Positions 1 through 8,364 of a stretch of 64,000 nt of DNA are shown piece after piece. A program made the translations under genes and the position numbers. The stretch is from Acinetobacter gyllenbergii CIP 110306 = MTCC 11365 (GTDB taxonomy: Bacteria > Pseudomonadota > Gammaproteobacteria > Pseudomonadales > Moraxellaceae). The notes under the pieces are model-generated. The model had not been told where the DNA came from. It saw only the letters and a list, made by a program, of their open reading frames with translations, and searched no databases. The DNA is taken from contig NZ_ATGG01000013.1 of assembly GCF_000413855.1 (NCBI RefSeq), positions 162,359 through 226,358 of the forward strand. The letters are read 5' to 3'. How positions within the stretch are numbered: position 1 is the first letter of the stretch; every line of letters begins with the position of its first letter.

Positions 1-94
1 TATTCTTAAACTTATGTTTTATTATAAGAAATATAGATGGCAGTTATGTTTAAACAATTGATCTAAATCGTAAGCAAATATTGTTGCGACTTGG

Positions 95-310
95 AACGCC
101 ACCTGAGCAAGACAAAGCGGTGAAGCTTTGACGTAGCGCAAGTCAGAAATGTGAAAGGATAATGTTAATACGTTTTACACAGGTATTAAAAAACGCCACC
201 TGAGCAAGACAAAGCGATGAAGCTTTGACGTAGCGCAAGTCAGAAATATGAAAGGATAATGTTAATACGTTTTACACAGGTATTAAAAAACGCCACCTAA
301 GTGACGTTTC
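95..310. repeat. 97-bp tandem repeat, two copies plus partial third
   Basis: A unit starting AACGCCACCTGAGCAAGAC begins at 95 and again at 192, and its first 10 bases recur at 289, giving a 97-bp period. The two full copies differ at only about two positions (for example G/A near 120/217). Each unit contains a small internal stem (CAAAGC / GCTTTG). The partial third copy forms the terminator hairpin of the minus-strand gene next to it, so the array looks like a terminator region that was duplicated. Positions 1-94 hold nothing I recognise. Confidence 0.9.
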
Positions 311-311
311 T
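287..311 (-). terminator. Terminator of the small Sel1-like gene
   Basis: Read on the minus strand, AAACGTCAC - TTAG - GTGGCGTTT followed by a T run lies directly after the stop codon at 312. The stem has one G-T type mismatch. The 3' half is the start of the 97-bp repeat unit. Confidence 0.7.
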
Positions 312-545
312 TTATGCTTGTAAGGTTGCCATTTTCTGCCAATACTGGGCTTTCAAGGAATCACGTTCGACTCGGAAGCCTTGATAATACAATTCTGCTA
401 AAAATAATGCCGCTTTACCGTGACCTGCTTTTGCTACTTCCTCTAGCTCTTTTACTGCATCTTGGAAGTTTTTTTGCGATTGAATTGTATTGACCGCATT
501 TGCATATACATGCTCTAGTTCATGGTGTGTAAATTGTTGAATCAT
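312..545 (-). CDS. Small Sel1-like repeat protein
   Basis: A 77-residue cytoplasmic protein with no signal peptide or membrane segment. Residues ~30-72 (KELEEVAKAGHGKAALFLAE, then YYQG and AQYWQKMA) match one and a half Sel1/TPR-like helical repeats. Sel1 repeats usually mediate protein-protein contacts; the partner is unknown. The start is well supported by AAGGAG about 8 bases before the ATG. It stands alone, with a terminator just after the stop. Another Sel1 protein lies at 2900, but it is secreted and much longer. Confidence 0.7.
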   Translation of the reverse strand: MIQQFTHHELEHVYANAVNTIQSQKNFQDAVKELEEVAKAGHGKAALFLAELYYQGFRVERDSLKAQYWQKMATLQA

Positions 546-771
546 ATAATAACTCCTTATTTTAATTATGATTACCGCAAATTCTATTCAAAGATACTCT
601 ACTTTGAATTTAAGCTACTTTAACTCTGAATTATTAAAGTAATATGACAAATTGATGGAAATGTCAAATATATTAAGTATCTTTGCTTAAATAAAAGCTT
701 ACACGATTAAACATTAACCACAAATAATTTTAAGTAAAATCAAAGTGAGAATAATAGAAAAGGAGAATAAC

Positions 772-1131
772 ATGTCAAATGTCATTGATGGCGTAACTGT
801 GGATGTTCCACCATTAGAAAGTCAAATTATTGCTTTAGCTCATCATCATCGTCAATTGCTTGATGAAGCCATTTTCCATCAAGAAATTCACTTAGGTGAT
901 TACTGCTTGGCACAGCGTAAACGCGTGTATGACTTTGCCAGCCATTTAAGCCCAGAGCAAAAAGATCAGTTCTATCGGATCTATGATGGAGAGTTAAAAA
1001 ATATTGCAGATGACGATGACTTGCATCCTGCCGATGCTGAAAGTGGTGTAGGGATGTTTGCCATTTTTATTACCTTAGTCATCATTGCATTTATTCTGTA
1101 TTTCTCTTTTGTCCGTACATTGATTAGTTAG
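772..1131 (+). CDS. Hypothetical protein with C-terminal membrane anchor
   Basis: A 119-residue protein of unknown function. I chose the ATG at 772, not the upstream one at 745, because AAGGAG lies 7 bases before it. The N-terminal ~90 residues are soluble, rich in His and acidic residues (ALAHHHRQ; DDDDLHPAD), and a single hydrophobic segment (GMFAIFITLVIIAFILYFSF) ends the protein, so it is probably tail-anchored in the inner membrane. No known domain recognised. The next gene, also a single-span protein, is about 110 bases downstream. Confidence 0.6.
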   Translation: MSNVIDGVTVDVPPLESQIIALAHHHRQLLDEAIFHQEIHLGDYCLAQRKRVYDFASHLSPEQKDQFYRIYDGELKNIADDDDLHPADAESGVGMFAIFITLVIIAFILYFSFVRTLIS

Positions 1132-1242
1132 TCATTGTTAAAGTGATTTACGTTCAATAAGTTGTGGAATTGTGACTTATTGAACGTTGCACTTGTCCTA
1201 AGCGAATCAGAGACATACACTACCTCTAATTCGAGGTAGGTT

Positions 1243-1572
1243 ATGTTGTCTATAATTTCTAAGCATAAAGTGATGCAATCCAAATTAGGATTCAAGTTAG
1301 ACCAATTTTATAATGTTTTGGTCGGTATTATTATTTTGTCTATTTTTATACTCGCGTATAACGCATTACAACGTCCAATCAATACATTGCAATATCAAAA
1401 AATAGTTCAATACGCGCAGCAAGCCAGTCATCCGAGAACACAGCATCTGGCAGAAGAGGTGTTAACACACAGTTCAATTCGCCGTGTGGACTACCTCAAG
1501 TTGTTAAATGCGTATCAATTTGAGTCAAATCGGATTAAGCAATATCCGGCAATGGCAAAAGAAGATGAATGA
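1243..1572 (+). CDS. Hypothetical single-span membrane protein
   Basis: A 109-residue protein with one hydrophobic segment near residues 25-42 (VLVGIIILSIFILAY) and a mostly helical, basic C-terminal part (HLAEEVLTHSSIRRVDYLKLL). A purine-rich GAGGTAG lies just before the ATG. No family recognised. It sits between another small membrane protein and ftsY, which is itself membrane associated, but nothing in the sequence ties it to protein targeting. Confidence 0.55.
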   Translation: MLSIISKHKVMQSKLGFKLDQFYNVLVGIIILSIFILAYNALQRPINTLQYQKIVQYAQQASHPRTQHLAEEVLTHSSIRRVDYLKLLNAYQFESNRIKQYPAMAKEDE

Positions 1573-1690
1573 GTTTTAATCGACTCATTTCTATTGATAA
1601 ATGAATGACTTGCCATGGTCGGGAAAACCAAATCAATTTATGCTAGACTGACCATCTTTTTTAAAGCTGCTTTAATCTCAAGGAATCGAC

Positions 1691-2809
1691 ATGCAACAGC
1701 AATCGAATATGCAAAATAAATTCTTGATAAATGCTGATATCGGCGATGACGATGTCACATTACCGAGTTTACCTGCTGTCGATGTTCCCATTATTGAGCC
1801 AGCTGTACAGCAAACAGTTGAAACGCCTGTAGCAGCACCAGTTGTCGAGCAGCCTGCATCGGTCGTTGAAGAAGAAACCAAATCAACGGGATTCTTTGGT
1901 CGTATGAAAGATGGTTTGACTAAAACCCGTCGTAGTTTTACTGATGGTATGGTTAATATCTTAATTGGTGGTAAAGAGATTGATGATGAATTGCTGGAAG
2001 AGGTTGAAGAGCAATTATTGATTGCAGACATTGGTGTGGATGCAACTAAAACCATTATTGCGAACTTGACTGAACGAACAGCACGTGGTGATTTGATCTA
2101 TTCACACGCATTGTATAAAGCATTGCAAGAAGAATTGGTGGCTTTGCTTGCACCGCGTGTTAAACCCTTACATATTGATCCAAATAAATCACCGTATGTG
2201 ATTTTGATGGTCGGTGTAAATGGTGTTGGTAAAACCACAACCATTGGTAAATTGGCAAAGCGTTTACAAGGCGAAGGCAAAAAAGTGATGTTGGCGGCAG
2301 GTGATACCTTCCGTGCAGCAGCAACAGAGCAGCTGCAAATTTGGGGTGAGCGTAATGATATCCCTGTGGTTGCGCAAGGTCATGGTGCAGACAGTGCTTC
2401 GGTTATTTTTGATGCTTTTGAAAGTGCGCGTGCTAAAGGCATTGATGTCTTGATCGCCGATACTGCGGGACGTTTGCAGAATAAAGCCAACTTGATGGAA
2501 GAGTTGAAAAAAGTAAAGCGTGTAATGCAAAAGATTGATGCAACTGCGCCACATGAGATTATGTTGATTGTAGATGCAGGTACTGGTCAAAATGCAATTA
2601 ACCAAGTTCAACTGTTTGACGAAGCGGTTGGCTTAACAGGGATTACCATTACCAAGCTGGATGGTACGGCAAAAGGCGGCGTGTTATTTAATATTGCAAG
2701 TCGTACTCATGTCCCGATTCGTTATATCGGTGTCGGTGAGAAAATTGATGATTTACGTCCTTTCTCAGCAAAATCATTTGTTGCTGCATTATTTGAAACC
2801 GATAAGTAG
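1691..2809 (+). CDS. ftsY: Signal recognition particle receptor FtsY
   Basis: SRP receptor GTPase, 372 residues, which docks SRP-ribosome complexes at the inner membrane for co-translational insertion. The N-terminal ~75 residues are acidic and Ala/Val/Pro rich (the A domain), followed by the NG domain. Visible motifs: G1 GVNGVGKTTTIGKLAK (~residue 176), DTFRAAATEQL (~205), G3 DTAGRLQNKANL (~258) and G4 TKLDGTAKGG (~320). AAGGA lies 7 bases before the ATG; a second ATG at codon 7 is possible. Followed immediately by a strong terminator, so it is transcribed as a single gene or with the upstream small genes. Confidence 0.97.
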   Translation: MQQQSNMQNKFLINADIGDDDVTLPSLPAVDVPIIEPAVQQTVETPVAAPVVEQPASVVEEETKSTGFFGRMKDGLTKTRRSFTDGMVNILIGGKEIDDELLEEVEEQLLIADIGVDATKTIIANLTERTARGDLIYSHALYKALQEELVALLAPRVKPLHIDPNKSPYVILMVGVNGVGKTTTIGKLAKRLQGEGKKVMLAAGDTFRAAATEQLQIWGERNDIPVVAQGHGADSASVIFDAFESARAKGIDVLIADTAGRLQNKANLMEELKKVKRVMQKIDATAPHEIMLIVDAGTGQNAINQVQLFDEAVGLTGITITKLDGTAKGGVLFNIASRTHVPIRYIGVGEKIDDLRPFSAKSFVAALFETDK

Positions 2810-2821
2810 TTTTTAAGATGC

Positions 2822-2853
2822 ATAAAAGCCGATTTTTCGGCTTTTATTTTTTT
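2822..2853 (+). terminator. Rho-independent terminator of ftsY
   Basis: ATAAAAGCCGA - TTTT - TCGGCTTTTAT hairpin followed by seven T residues, 12 bases after the ftsY stop. Confidence 0.9.
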
Positions 2854-2899
2854 ACAAAGTTATTTTCTAAAAAATTAATAATTTAAAAGAGCATTTAAG

Positions 2900-3715
2900 A
2901 TGAAATTTTTATTAAAACCTATCGCACGCCTCATTTTAATCTACTCATTCGCAATAACAACGGTCAGTGCATTTACAGAGGCTGTAGGAATAAAAGCACT
3001 CACAGAGGATGCCGAGCAAGGTGATGTTGAAGCACAATATAATTTAGGTACGATGTATGCAGACGGCGATGGGGTTGAGCAAAACGATGCGAAAGCTTTT
3101 GAATGGTTTCAGAAAGCTGCCAATCAAGGAGAAGCATCCGCTCAATATAACTTGGCAGTGATGTATGACAATGGCCGTGGGATTGAAAAAAATGAGCTGG
3201 AAGCCGTTAAATGGTATAGGAAAGCGGCTGACCAAGGTGTTGCTTATGCTCAATATAATCTAGCGAATATGTATGCAAACGGACGTGGTATCGCACAAGA
3301 TGAAGCAAAAGCAGTTGAATGGTATAGCGTAGCTGCGAATAAAGGAAATGTAAAAGCTCAGAACAATTTAGCCTGGATGTATCAAAATGGCAAAGGCGTA
3401 CCAAAGGATGATCAAAAAGCTTTTAAGTGGTATCAGGTCGCAGCCAAGGAAGGAAACGGCAATGCTCAATACAATCTGGGAGTGATGTATGACAACGGGA
3501 AAGGCATCGAAAAGGATGTAAAGCAAGCTTATTACTGGTATTTTAAGGCAGCTGAGCAAGGGGATTTGGATGCACAGCATCATTTAAGAATGTCTTATTT
3601 ACTAAAACAACTCGATCAATCTGCGCAGAAAAAATATAAAATGATTTCAAAAGACTGGGTGATTCCTGTTGTTGATGCTGAGGAAGCGAGTGAAGTAGAT
3701 TCTGAGGCATATTAG
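2900..3715 (+). CDS. Secreted Sel1-repeat protein
   Basis: A 271-residue protein with an N-terminal signal peptide (hydrophobic to about residue 24, likely cleavage after VSA) followed by about five 36-residue Sel1-like repeats. Each repeat carries AQYNLxxMYxxGxGIxxDxxxAxxWYxxAAxQG-type spacing (for example AQYNLGTMYADGDGVEQ). The C-terminal ~35 residues are acidic and non-repetitive. Such proteins are periplasmic or envelope-facing scaffolds; a few are involved in envelope stress or host contact, but no specific role can be read here. Confidence 0.85.
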   Translation: MKFLLKPIARLILIYSFAITTVSAFTEAVGIKALTEDAEQGDVEAQYNLGTMYADGDGVEQNDAKAFEWFQKAANQGEASAQYNLAVMYDNGRGIEKNELEAVKWYRKAADQGVAYAQYNLANMYANGRGIAQDEAKAVEWYSVAANKGNVKAQNNLAWMYQNGKGVPKDDQKAFKWYQVAAKEGNGNAQYNLGVMYDNGKGIEKDVKQAYYWYFKAAEQGDLDAQHHLRMSYLLKQLDQSAQKKYKMISKDWVIPVVDAEEASEVDSEAY

Positions 3716-3850
3716 TTTGAGGTCGCTTCAACTGTTTCAAAAATAAAACGATCTGTCATGTTTTTTAGACTATTCCTAAAAAATGCGTCGTTATACACTA
3801 CATTCAATCCAAGATAACGGCCCAAAGGCCACATAGGTAGGAATAACAAC

Positions 3851-4447
3851 ATGAGCAACTTCTTAAATAGCATTAAATCACGCCGTACCATTTATGCGAT
3901 TGGTAAAAACCTTAGTGTTGACCAAACCAAAGTTGAAGAAACCATCCGTGAAGCGGTAAAACAAAGCCCATCATCATTCAACTCACAAACTTCACGTGTT
4001 GTGACTTTATATGGTGATTCTCATGTTAAATTTTGGGAAATCGTACGTGAGACTTTACGTAAAATGGTACCAGCAGAAGCGTTTGCAAATACAAGTGCAA
4101 AAATTGATAGCTTTTCAGCTGGTTTTGGTACAGCGTTATTTTATGAAGATCAAGATGTTGTAAAAGGCTTACAAGAGCAATTTGCATTATATGCTGATAA
4201 CTTCCCTGTATGGTCAGAACATTCAAGTGCAATCGCTCAGTTCGCAACTTGGACAGCTTTGTCAGAAATTGGTGTAGGTGCATCATTACAGCACTACAAC
4301 CCAATTATTGATGCAGAAGTTGCAGAAACTTTTGATATTCCTGCAAACTGGAAATTACGCGCTCAGCTTGTATTCGGTTCAATTGAAGCAGCGGCAGGTG
4401 AGAAAACATATATGGATGATGCTGCACGCTTCAAAACTTTTAATTAA
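3851..4447 (+). CDS. Nitroreductase family protein
   Basis: A 198-residue FMN-dependent nitroreductase-fold oxidoreductase. The N-terminal RRTIYAIG and the AVKQSPSSFNSQTSRVV segment match the flavin phosphate-binding and SPSxxNxQ-type motifs of the short NfsB/YdgI-like enzymes, and GVGASLQHYNP near residue 140 is the usual second flavin contact. Family members reduce nitro compounds or quinones with NAD(P)H; the substrate cannot be told from sequence. Monocistronic, with its own terminator. Confidence 0.88.
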   Translation: MSNFLNSIKSRRTIYAIGKNLSVDQTKVEETIREAVKQSPSSFNSQTSRVVTLYGDSHVKFWEIVRETLRKMVPAEAFANTSAKIDSFSAGFGTALFYEDQDVVKGLQEQFALYADNFPVWSEHSSAIAQFATWTALSEIGVGASLQHYNPIIDAEVAETFDIPANWKLRAQLVFGSIEAAAGEKTYMDDAARFKTFN

Positions 4448-4465
4448 GTTAAAAGCAGCATCAAT

Positions 4466-4495
4466 AAAAGAGCACTTTTGAGTGCTCTTTTTTTA
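4466..4495 (+). terminator. Terminator of the nitroreductase gene
   Basis: AAAGAGCACT - TTTG - AGTGCTCTTT perfect 10-bp stem running into eight T residues. Confidence 0.92.
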
Positions 4496-4670
4496 TGTGA
4501 ATTGGAATATTCGCCAAAAGAAGTATGGTGCTTATAATCAAAAATGATGTATATATCTTAAATAAACTAAATTGTTGCAATAGACAGTTTTAATTTTTGT
4601 CATAAAATGGTCATAATCGCAGAGCATAGTGCTTACGATTTCATAAATTGTTTATATCGAGAAGAGTCTA

Positions 4671-5354
4671 ATGTCTTTAAGAGTTGGTGTTGCTGCTTTC
4701 GGTTTGTTATTAAGTAGTTCAGTTTTTTCTGCAGTCACGATTACTGCCCCTGAAGAAATTGTGATTCTTGCTGTAAATGGTCAAGAAGTAAATACTGGAT
4801 TAATTCCATCAAAAAAGAATAACTATCAAGTTGATCCGGGTAATTTAACCGTCAATGTTCGTTATCGAGAATATTTTGAACATTTGAATGGTGAGCATGA
4901 CATCATTAAATCAGGCGTTGTCACGATTCAAGCGCCTGATCTGCAAGACAACCAATCTTATACTTTAGGTCTCGTAAATGCCCCTAAAGATTTTGAAGCA
5001 GCAAAAAAATATGCGGATCAACCAACGGTTGCGTTATACGATCAAAATAAAAAATTGGTGGTACAGCAAACAGGTGCAAATAATGAAGCACAGCCATGGT
5101 TTACTGGCAGTAATTTATTAAGCCGTACTTTGGATTTAACGCAAAAGAATAAAAATAATGCTGTGAATCAACCTGCACCTGTTTATGCAGGAACAACATC
5201 ACAAGTAGCTGCAACCGCACCTGTAGCAGTAACAACGGCAGCAACAGTCGGTACAGCAAAAACCACAGATCAACAATTGGCAGAATTGTGGCAGAAAGCA
5301 TCTAAAGCTGAACGCCAAAAATTTATGGCTTGGTTAGCGGGTCAAACAAACTAA
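4671..5354 (+). CDS. DUF2057 (YccT-like) exported protein
   Basis: A 227-residue protein with a Sec signal peptide (MSLRVGVAAFGLLLSSSVFSA, cleavage after FSA). The first ~120 mature residues match the DUF2057/YccT family (ILAVNGQEVN, YQVDPGNLTVNVRYREYF, SGVVTIQAPDLQDNQSY, YADQPTVALYD). The C-terminal part is a low-complexity Ala/Thr/Val linker (TSQVAATAPVAVTTAATV) followed by a short helical tail ending in AERQKFMAWLAGQTN. Periplasmic location inferred. The family has no firmly established function. Its own terminator follows. Confidence 0.85.
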   Translation: MSLRVGVAAFGLLLSSSVFSAVTITAPEEIVILAVNGQEVNTGLIPSKKNNYQVDPGNLTVNVRYREYFEHLNGEHDIIKSGVVTIQAPDLQDNQSYTLGLVNAPKDFEAAKKYADQPTVALYDQNKKLVVQQTGANNEAQPWFTGSNLLSRTLDLTQKNKNNAVNQPAPVYAGTTSQVAATAPVAVTTAATVGTAKTTDQQLAELWQKASKAERQKFMAWLAGQTN

Positions 5355-5367
5355 TCTAAATCATAGT

Positions 5368-5397
5368 AAAAAGCCGATGTTATCATCGGCTTTTTTA
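5368..5397 (+). terminator. Terminator of the DUF2057 gene
   Basis: AAAAAGCCGATG - TTAT - CATCGGCTTTTTT hairpin with T run, 14 bases after the stop. Confidence 0.92.
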
Positions 5398-5413
5398 TTC
5401 GGAATAAATAAGA

Positions 5414-5932
5414 ATGAGTTTGAATATTAGAAAAGTGAAGCAGGGTGATTTGGAGCAATTGGTTAAGCTCATCAATATCGCTTATAGAGCGCAATCTGAG
5501 CGCAGTTGGACAACTGAAAAGGGATTTGTGCGTGGTGAGCGCATTCGGAAATTTCAATTAGAACAAGAATTGCAGCAACCAAATTTCGAATTATTGGTGG
5601 GTGAGTTAGACAAGGATGAGATCATTGCTTGCATAGGGTTAAGCGTGAATGATAATTGTATAGAGATTGGTACTTTTGCTGTTGATCCGAGCATACAGAA
5701 TCAAGGTTATGGTCGTGAAATGCTAAATTATGCTGAATTATATATTCGTAAAACCTATCCAAAGCTTCGTGATTTAGTCATGCATGTTTTAGATGTCCGT
5801 ACTGAACTGTTGGCCTATTATCAGCGTCGTGGTTACCAAATAACGGGGCGGAAAAGTGAATATCCACTTGAGGCAAATGTAGGACAACCGCTTGTGTCTA
5901 TTCAGCTGATTGAAATGAAAAAATCTCTTTAA
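5414..5932 (+). CDS. GNAT family N-acetyltransferase
   Basis: A 172-residue acetyl-CoA-dependent transferase. The acetyl-CoA binding motif A is clear (FAVDPSIQNQGYGREML, residues ~96-112: Q/RxxGxG/A), preceded by the expected beta strand (CIEIGTFAV) and followed by the AYYQRRGYQITGR motif B that closes the fold. Acceptor substrate unknown. Small-molecule acetylation is typical of such stand-alone members. Confidence 0.85.
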   Translation: MSLNIRKVKQGDLEQLVKLINIAYRAQSERSWTTEKGFVRGERIRKFQLEQELQQPNFELLVGELDKDEIIACIGLSVNDNCIEIGTFAVDPSIQNQGYGREMLNYAELYIRKTYPKLRDLVMHVLDVRTELLAYYQRRGYQITGRKSEYPLEANVGQPLVSIQLIEMKKSL

Positions 5933-5937
5933 GGCAT

Positions 5938-5974
5938 AAAAAGAGCCATGATGGGTGGAAACAATCATGGCTCA
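5938..5974 (-). terminator. Terminator of the PepSY operon
   Basis: Stem GAGCCATGAT (5943-5952) with ATCATGGCTC (5964-5973). On the minus strand it is followed by TTTTTATG, so it ends the leftward PepSY operon. On the plus strand it is followed by A residues only, so it is a poor terminator for the acetyltransferase gene. Confidence 0.8.
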
Positions 5975-5985
5975 AAAAAAGGAGG

Positions 5986-7647
5986 TTATACTTGGTTTTC
6001 AGTAAGAGATGGCGCGTGGCCAACTTTTTGCGTAGACCAAATTGAACCAACTGGTGCAGCTTGAGCACGGTCTCTGGCTTGTTGATAAAAACGTATAAAT
6101 ACCAAAGCAAATACCAAAGCAGTGATATCAATCCAAATCAAACGGCCTGTTGAATACCAAAGCCCTTGAATTGGGAATAAATAGGCAAGTACAGACGTCG
6201 CAGGAATGAGCAATAAAACCACAGCAATTGCGAAGAACAACTGAGTTAAAGCTTTTGCTGCGCCAATAATGAAGCTGTATGTAATACACGCAATAAATAC
6301 AAAATAGTAGCTATACATAAATACATGGTTATGACTTTGTAATTGCAATGGAATGACATAAGCCCATCGACCAATCAACATACTGGTAAATATCGCCAGC
6401 ATACAACCTAGACAAGCGCCGATGGTCAGGTTAGCAATAAACATCACGTCCTTGCGTTGTTGCGGTACTGGTAAGTTCGGATTCTTTTGTTTACGCAAGC
6501 GCGTTTCAATCCATAGAATATTGCCTGAATAGAATAGATATGCGCCACCTAAGCCGAAGATCAAATAAATCCAACGAATTGGCTCACCCCCATAATTACC
6601 AAAGTGTAAAGCAAACATTGAACGGATCAGAGACGCGGCTGAACTTTCTTCAGTGGATAGGGTTTTGGTTGGGTAAGGTGTGCTTTGATACGGATTGAAT
6701 GACATATAGTCAAAGGTATCACCACGAAGCATACGATCAGGATGATATAAAGCAACAAAGGCAGATGCACGTTCAGGATTATCCAGTTGGTTAAAACGAA
6801 TACCATCAATACGATAATCAGGTGCTGCTTTTTGAATGTTGAGAAAAACTTTTTCTACATCGAGTTGCGGGTTTGGCTCAATAATTTTAACCGCTGGTGG
6901 ACGTTCAAATAGTGGCTTATCTTTCGAAACCAGCTGTGTGAGTGCGCCATAAAAAATATCATGAAAAGCAAAAACCACTACACTTACACTAATGATGATA
7001 TGAAAGGGTAAGCTGGTAATGCCAATGACATTATGTGTATCTAACCAAAAGCGTTTTTTGTTTTTACCTTTGCGTACGGCAAAATAATCGCTGATTAGGG
7101 TGGGTAATAACACAATTAAACCCGACATAATGGCGAGGAAGTATAGAACTGCTACAACGCCCATCACCATTACACCTGCGGTATGGTGCCCCATCATACC
7201 CGGGATACCTGCTGTTTCATGCAGTTGTTCAATTAGCCAACCGAGTTTTGACACATTTTCTTGTTTGGCAATCAGTTGTCCATTTTGATCCAGAGTTGCC
7301 AGCATGCTTGTTTGGGTAATATCAATGCCATGATGATCTTCAGCCTCCGCATGAGCAGCTTCCCATTGGATCGGTGCATTATGTCCTTCTGGCGAGCTAA
7401 AGCTTAAAGTGAATGCCTTTTGTGTTTCAGGGAATTTGGCCTGTACTTGCTCAACCAGTTGATTATATTGATTAGGCTGAATTGCAGCTAATTTTTGTTG
7501 GGGAGGCGTAGCCCATTGGCTGAGGTGATGCTGGAACATGGTTAAACCACCAGCAAAAAAACAGATAAATAATAAAATACCTGCACTGATGCCCACCCAT
7601 GTATGTAGGTTTTTGCCAGTTTTAATGATGTCTGCGCGAATTTTCAT
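5986..7647 (-). CDS. PepSY-associated membrane protein (iron reductase-like)
   Basis: An inner-membrane protein of about 553 residues from the ATG at 7647; the frame opens earlier, but AGGGG lies just before this ATG and the start matches the usual K-x-R-x-D-x-x-K-x-x-R/KxLHxWxG family opening (LHTWVGISAGILLFICFFAGG). Several membrane spans alternate with PepSY-type periplasmic segments; conserved His residues (LHTWVG, FHIIISVSVVVFAFHD) may bind haem. PepSY_TM proteins of siderophore loci are thought to reduce ferric-siderophore iron (inference). Its start is 2 bases before the stop of the DUF3649 gene, so translation is probably coupled. Confidence 0.88.
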   Translation of the reverse strand: MKIRADIIKTGKNLHTWVGISAGILLFICFFAGGLTMFQHHLSQWATPPQQKLAAIQPNQYNQLVEQVQAKFPETQKAFTLSFSSPEGHNAPIQWEAAHAEAEDHHGIDITQTSMLATLDQNGQLIAKQENVSKLGWLIEQLHETAGIPGMMGHHTAGVMVMGVVAVLYFLAIMSGLIVLLPTLISDYFAVRKGKNKKRFWLDTHNVIGITSLPFHIIISVSVVVFAFHDIFYGALTQLVSKDKPLFERPPAVKIIEPNPQLDVEKVFLNIQKAAPDYRIDGIRFNQLDNPERASAFVALYHPDRMLRGDTFDYMSFNPYQSTPYPTKTLSTEESSAASLIRSMFALHFGNYGGEPIRWIYLIFGLGGAYLFYSGNILWIETRLRKQKNPNLPVPQQRKDVMFIANLTIGACLGCMLAIFTSMLIGRWAYVIPLQLQSHNHVFMYSYYFVFIACITYSFIIGAAKALTQLFFAIAVVLLLIPATSVLAYLFPIQGLWYSTGRLIWIDITALVFALVFIRFYQQARDRAQAAPVGSIWSTQKVGHAPSLTENQV

Positions 7648-7648
7648 T

Positions 7649-7936
7649 TTAGCCCCTGATCCAAAATAACAAGGCATAAGCAAGAATATTGGCAATGCTA
7701 TAAATTAAAAAACTTTGCCAACCTTTAGGTATGAAATAAGCAATAAAGAACACGCAGAGCCAAATCCATGGGATGGACCACATACCTAATTGTGGAGCGA
7801 TTGAAGTGTCTGCATTGGATTTACTGAGTAGCAGAATAATTGCTCCCATCGCCATCGAGAAGCTAAGGCCGAGAACAGCGCCAACAAATGTTTTGGTCCA
7901 CCAGTCTGGTTGGAGTTTTTGCTTAAGCATGTTCAT
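7649..7936 (-). CDS. DUF3649-like small membrane protein
   Basis: A 95-residue protein with three hydrophobic segments (TFVGAVLGLSFSMAMGAIILL, IPWIWLCVFFIAYF, FLIYSIANILAYALLFW). It resembles the DUF3649 proteins that accompany PepSY genes and TonB-dependent siderophore receptors. The start ATG follows the stop of the preceding gene directly (TAA-ATG), indicating one transcript with coupled translation. Role in ferrisiderophore handling is inferred from neighbours only. Confidence 0.75.
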   Translation of the reverse strand: MNMLKQKLQPDWWTKTFVGAVLGLSFSMAMGAIILLLSKSNADTSIAPQLGMWSIPWIWLCVFFIAYFIPKGWQSFLIYSIANILAYALLFWIRG

Positions 7937-8194
7937 TTAAGCAGACCTTTTCATGAGCATAATGAAGGGTGCAAATGACCAAACGAGGGTGGCAATTGCA
8001 AGCCAGATCAAAATAGCAACCAAAAGCGGTAAACAATAAATCAAGATGCTTAACCCGAATATGAAGCTTACCAACGCCATATAAAAAAATGGTCGAGGCA
8101 GTTGCTTGTTGAGGAAAATTTGATTGGGATGGCTGAGATAAACACTCATACAAGCGAGTAGTGAAACCATGATCCCTAAGAATTTTAAAGTCAT
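7937..8194 (-). CDS. DUF3325-like small membrane protein
   Basis: An 85-residue protein made almost entirely of three membrane segments (FLGIMVSLLACMSVYL, FYMALVSFIFGLSILIYCLPLLVAI, IWLAIATLVWSFAPFIML). It resembles DUF3325 proteins, which sit first in the DUF3325-DUF3649-PepSY operons of iron-acquisition loci. It is the promoter-proximal gene of the leftward operon, whose upstream region carries a Fur box at 8217. Confidence 0.75.
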   Translation of the reverse strand: MTLKFLGIMVSLLACMSVYLSHPNQIFLNKQLPRPFFYMALVSFIFGLSILIYCLPLLVAILIWLAIATLVWSFAPFIMLMKRSA

Positions 8195-8216
8195 GTTGAG
8201 AGTCTTTTAACATTAA

Positions 8217-8231
8217 TGATAATAATTATTA
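8217..8231. promoter_or_regulatory. Fur box upstream of the DUF3325 operon
   Basis: TGATAATAATTATTA matches the 7-1-7 Fur consensus TGATAATnATTATCA at 13-14 of 15 positions. It lies 23 bases upstream of the DUF3325 start. Iron-Fur repression of the leftward operon is inferred. Confidence 0.75.
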
Positions 8232-8308
8232 TTTAAATTCAATAAAAATTAAAGCATATATTCAAAAACTTAATTGATTTGGGTAGAACATGATGATTTA
8301 AATGCTAT

Positions 8309-8323
8309 TGATAATTGTTATCA
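8309..8323. promoter_or_regulatory. Fur box upstream of the siderophore receptor
   Basis: TGATAATTGTTATCA matches the 7-1-7 Fur consensus at all but one position. It lies about 42 bases upstream of the receptor start codon at 8365, where it would overlap a promoter. Confidence 0.82.
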
Positions 8324-8364
8324 TTTGTGTATTATGTAAAAAAATATTTCATCTCGGGGGAGTA

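Noticed and set aside
95..310. Possible CRISPR-like array
   Set aside because: Repeat unit is 97 bp with no spacers; it is a plain tandem duplication.
1678..2055. 125-codon minus-strand frame with Ser/Cys-rich protein
   Set aside because: It is the antisense of the acidic part of ftsY, with no start signals of its own.
5938..5974. Terminator for the plus-strand acetyltransferase
   Set aside because: On the plus strand the stem is followed by A residues; it fits the minus strand only.
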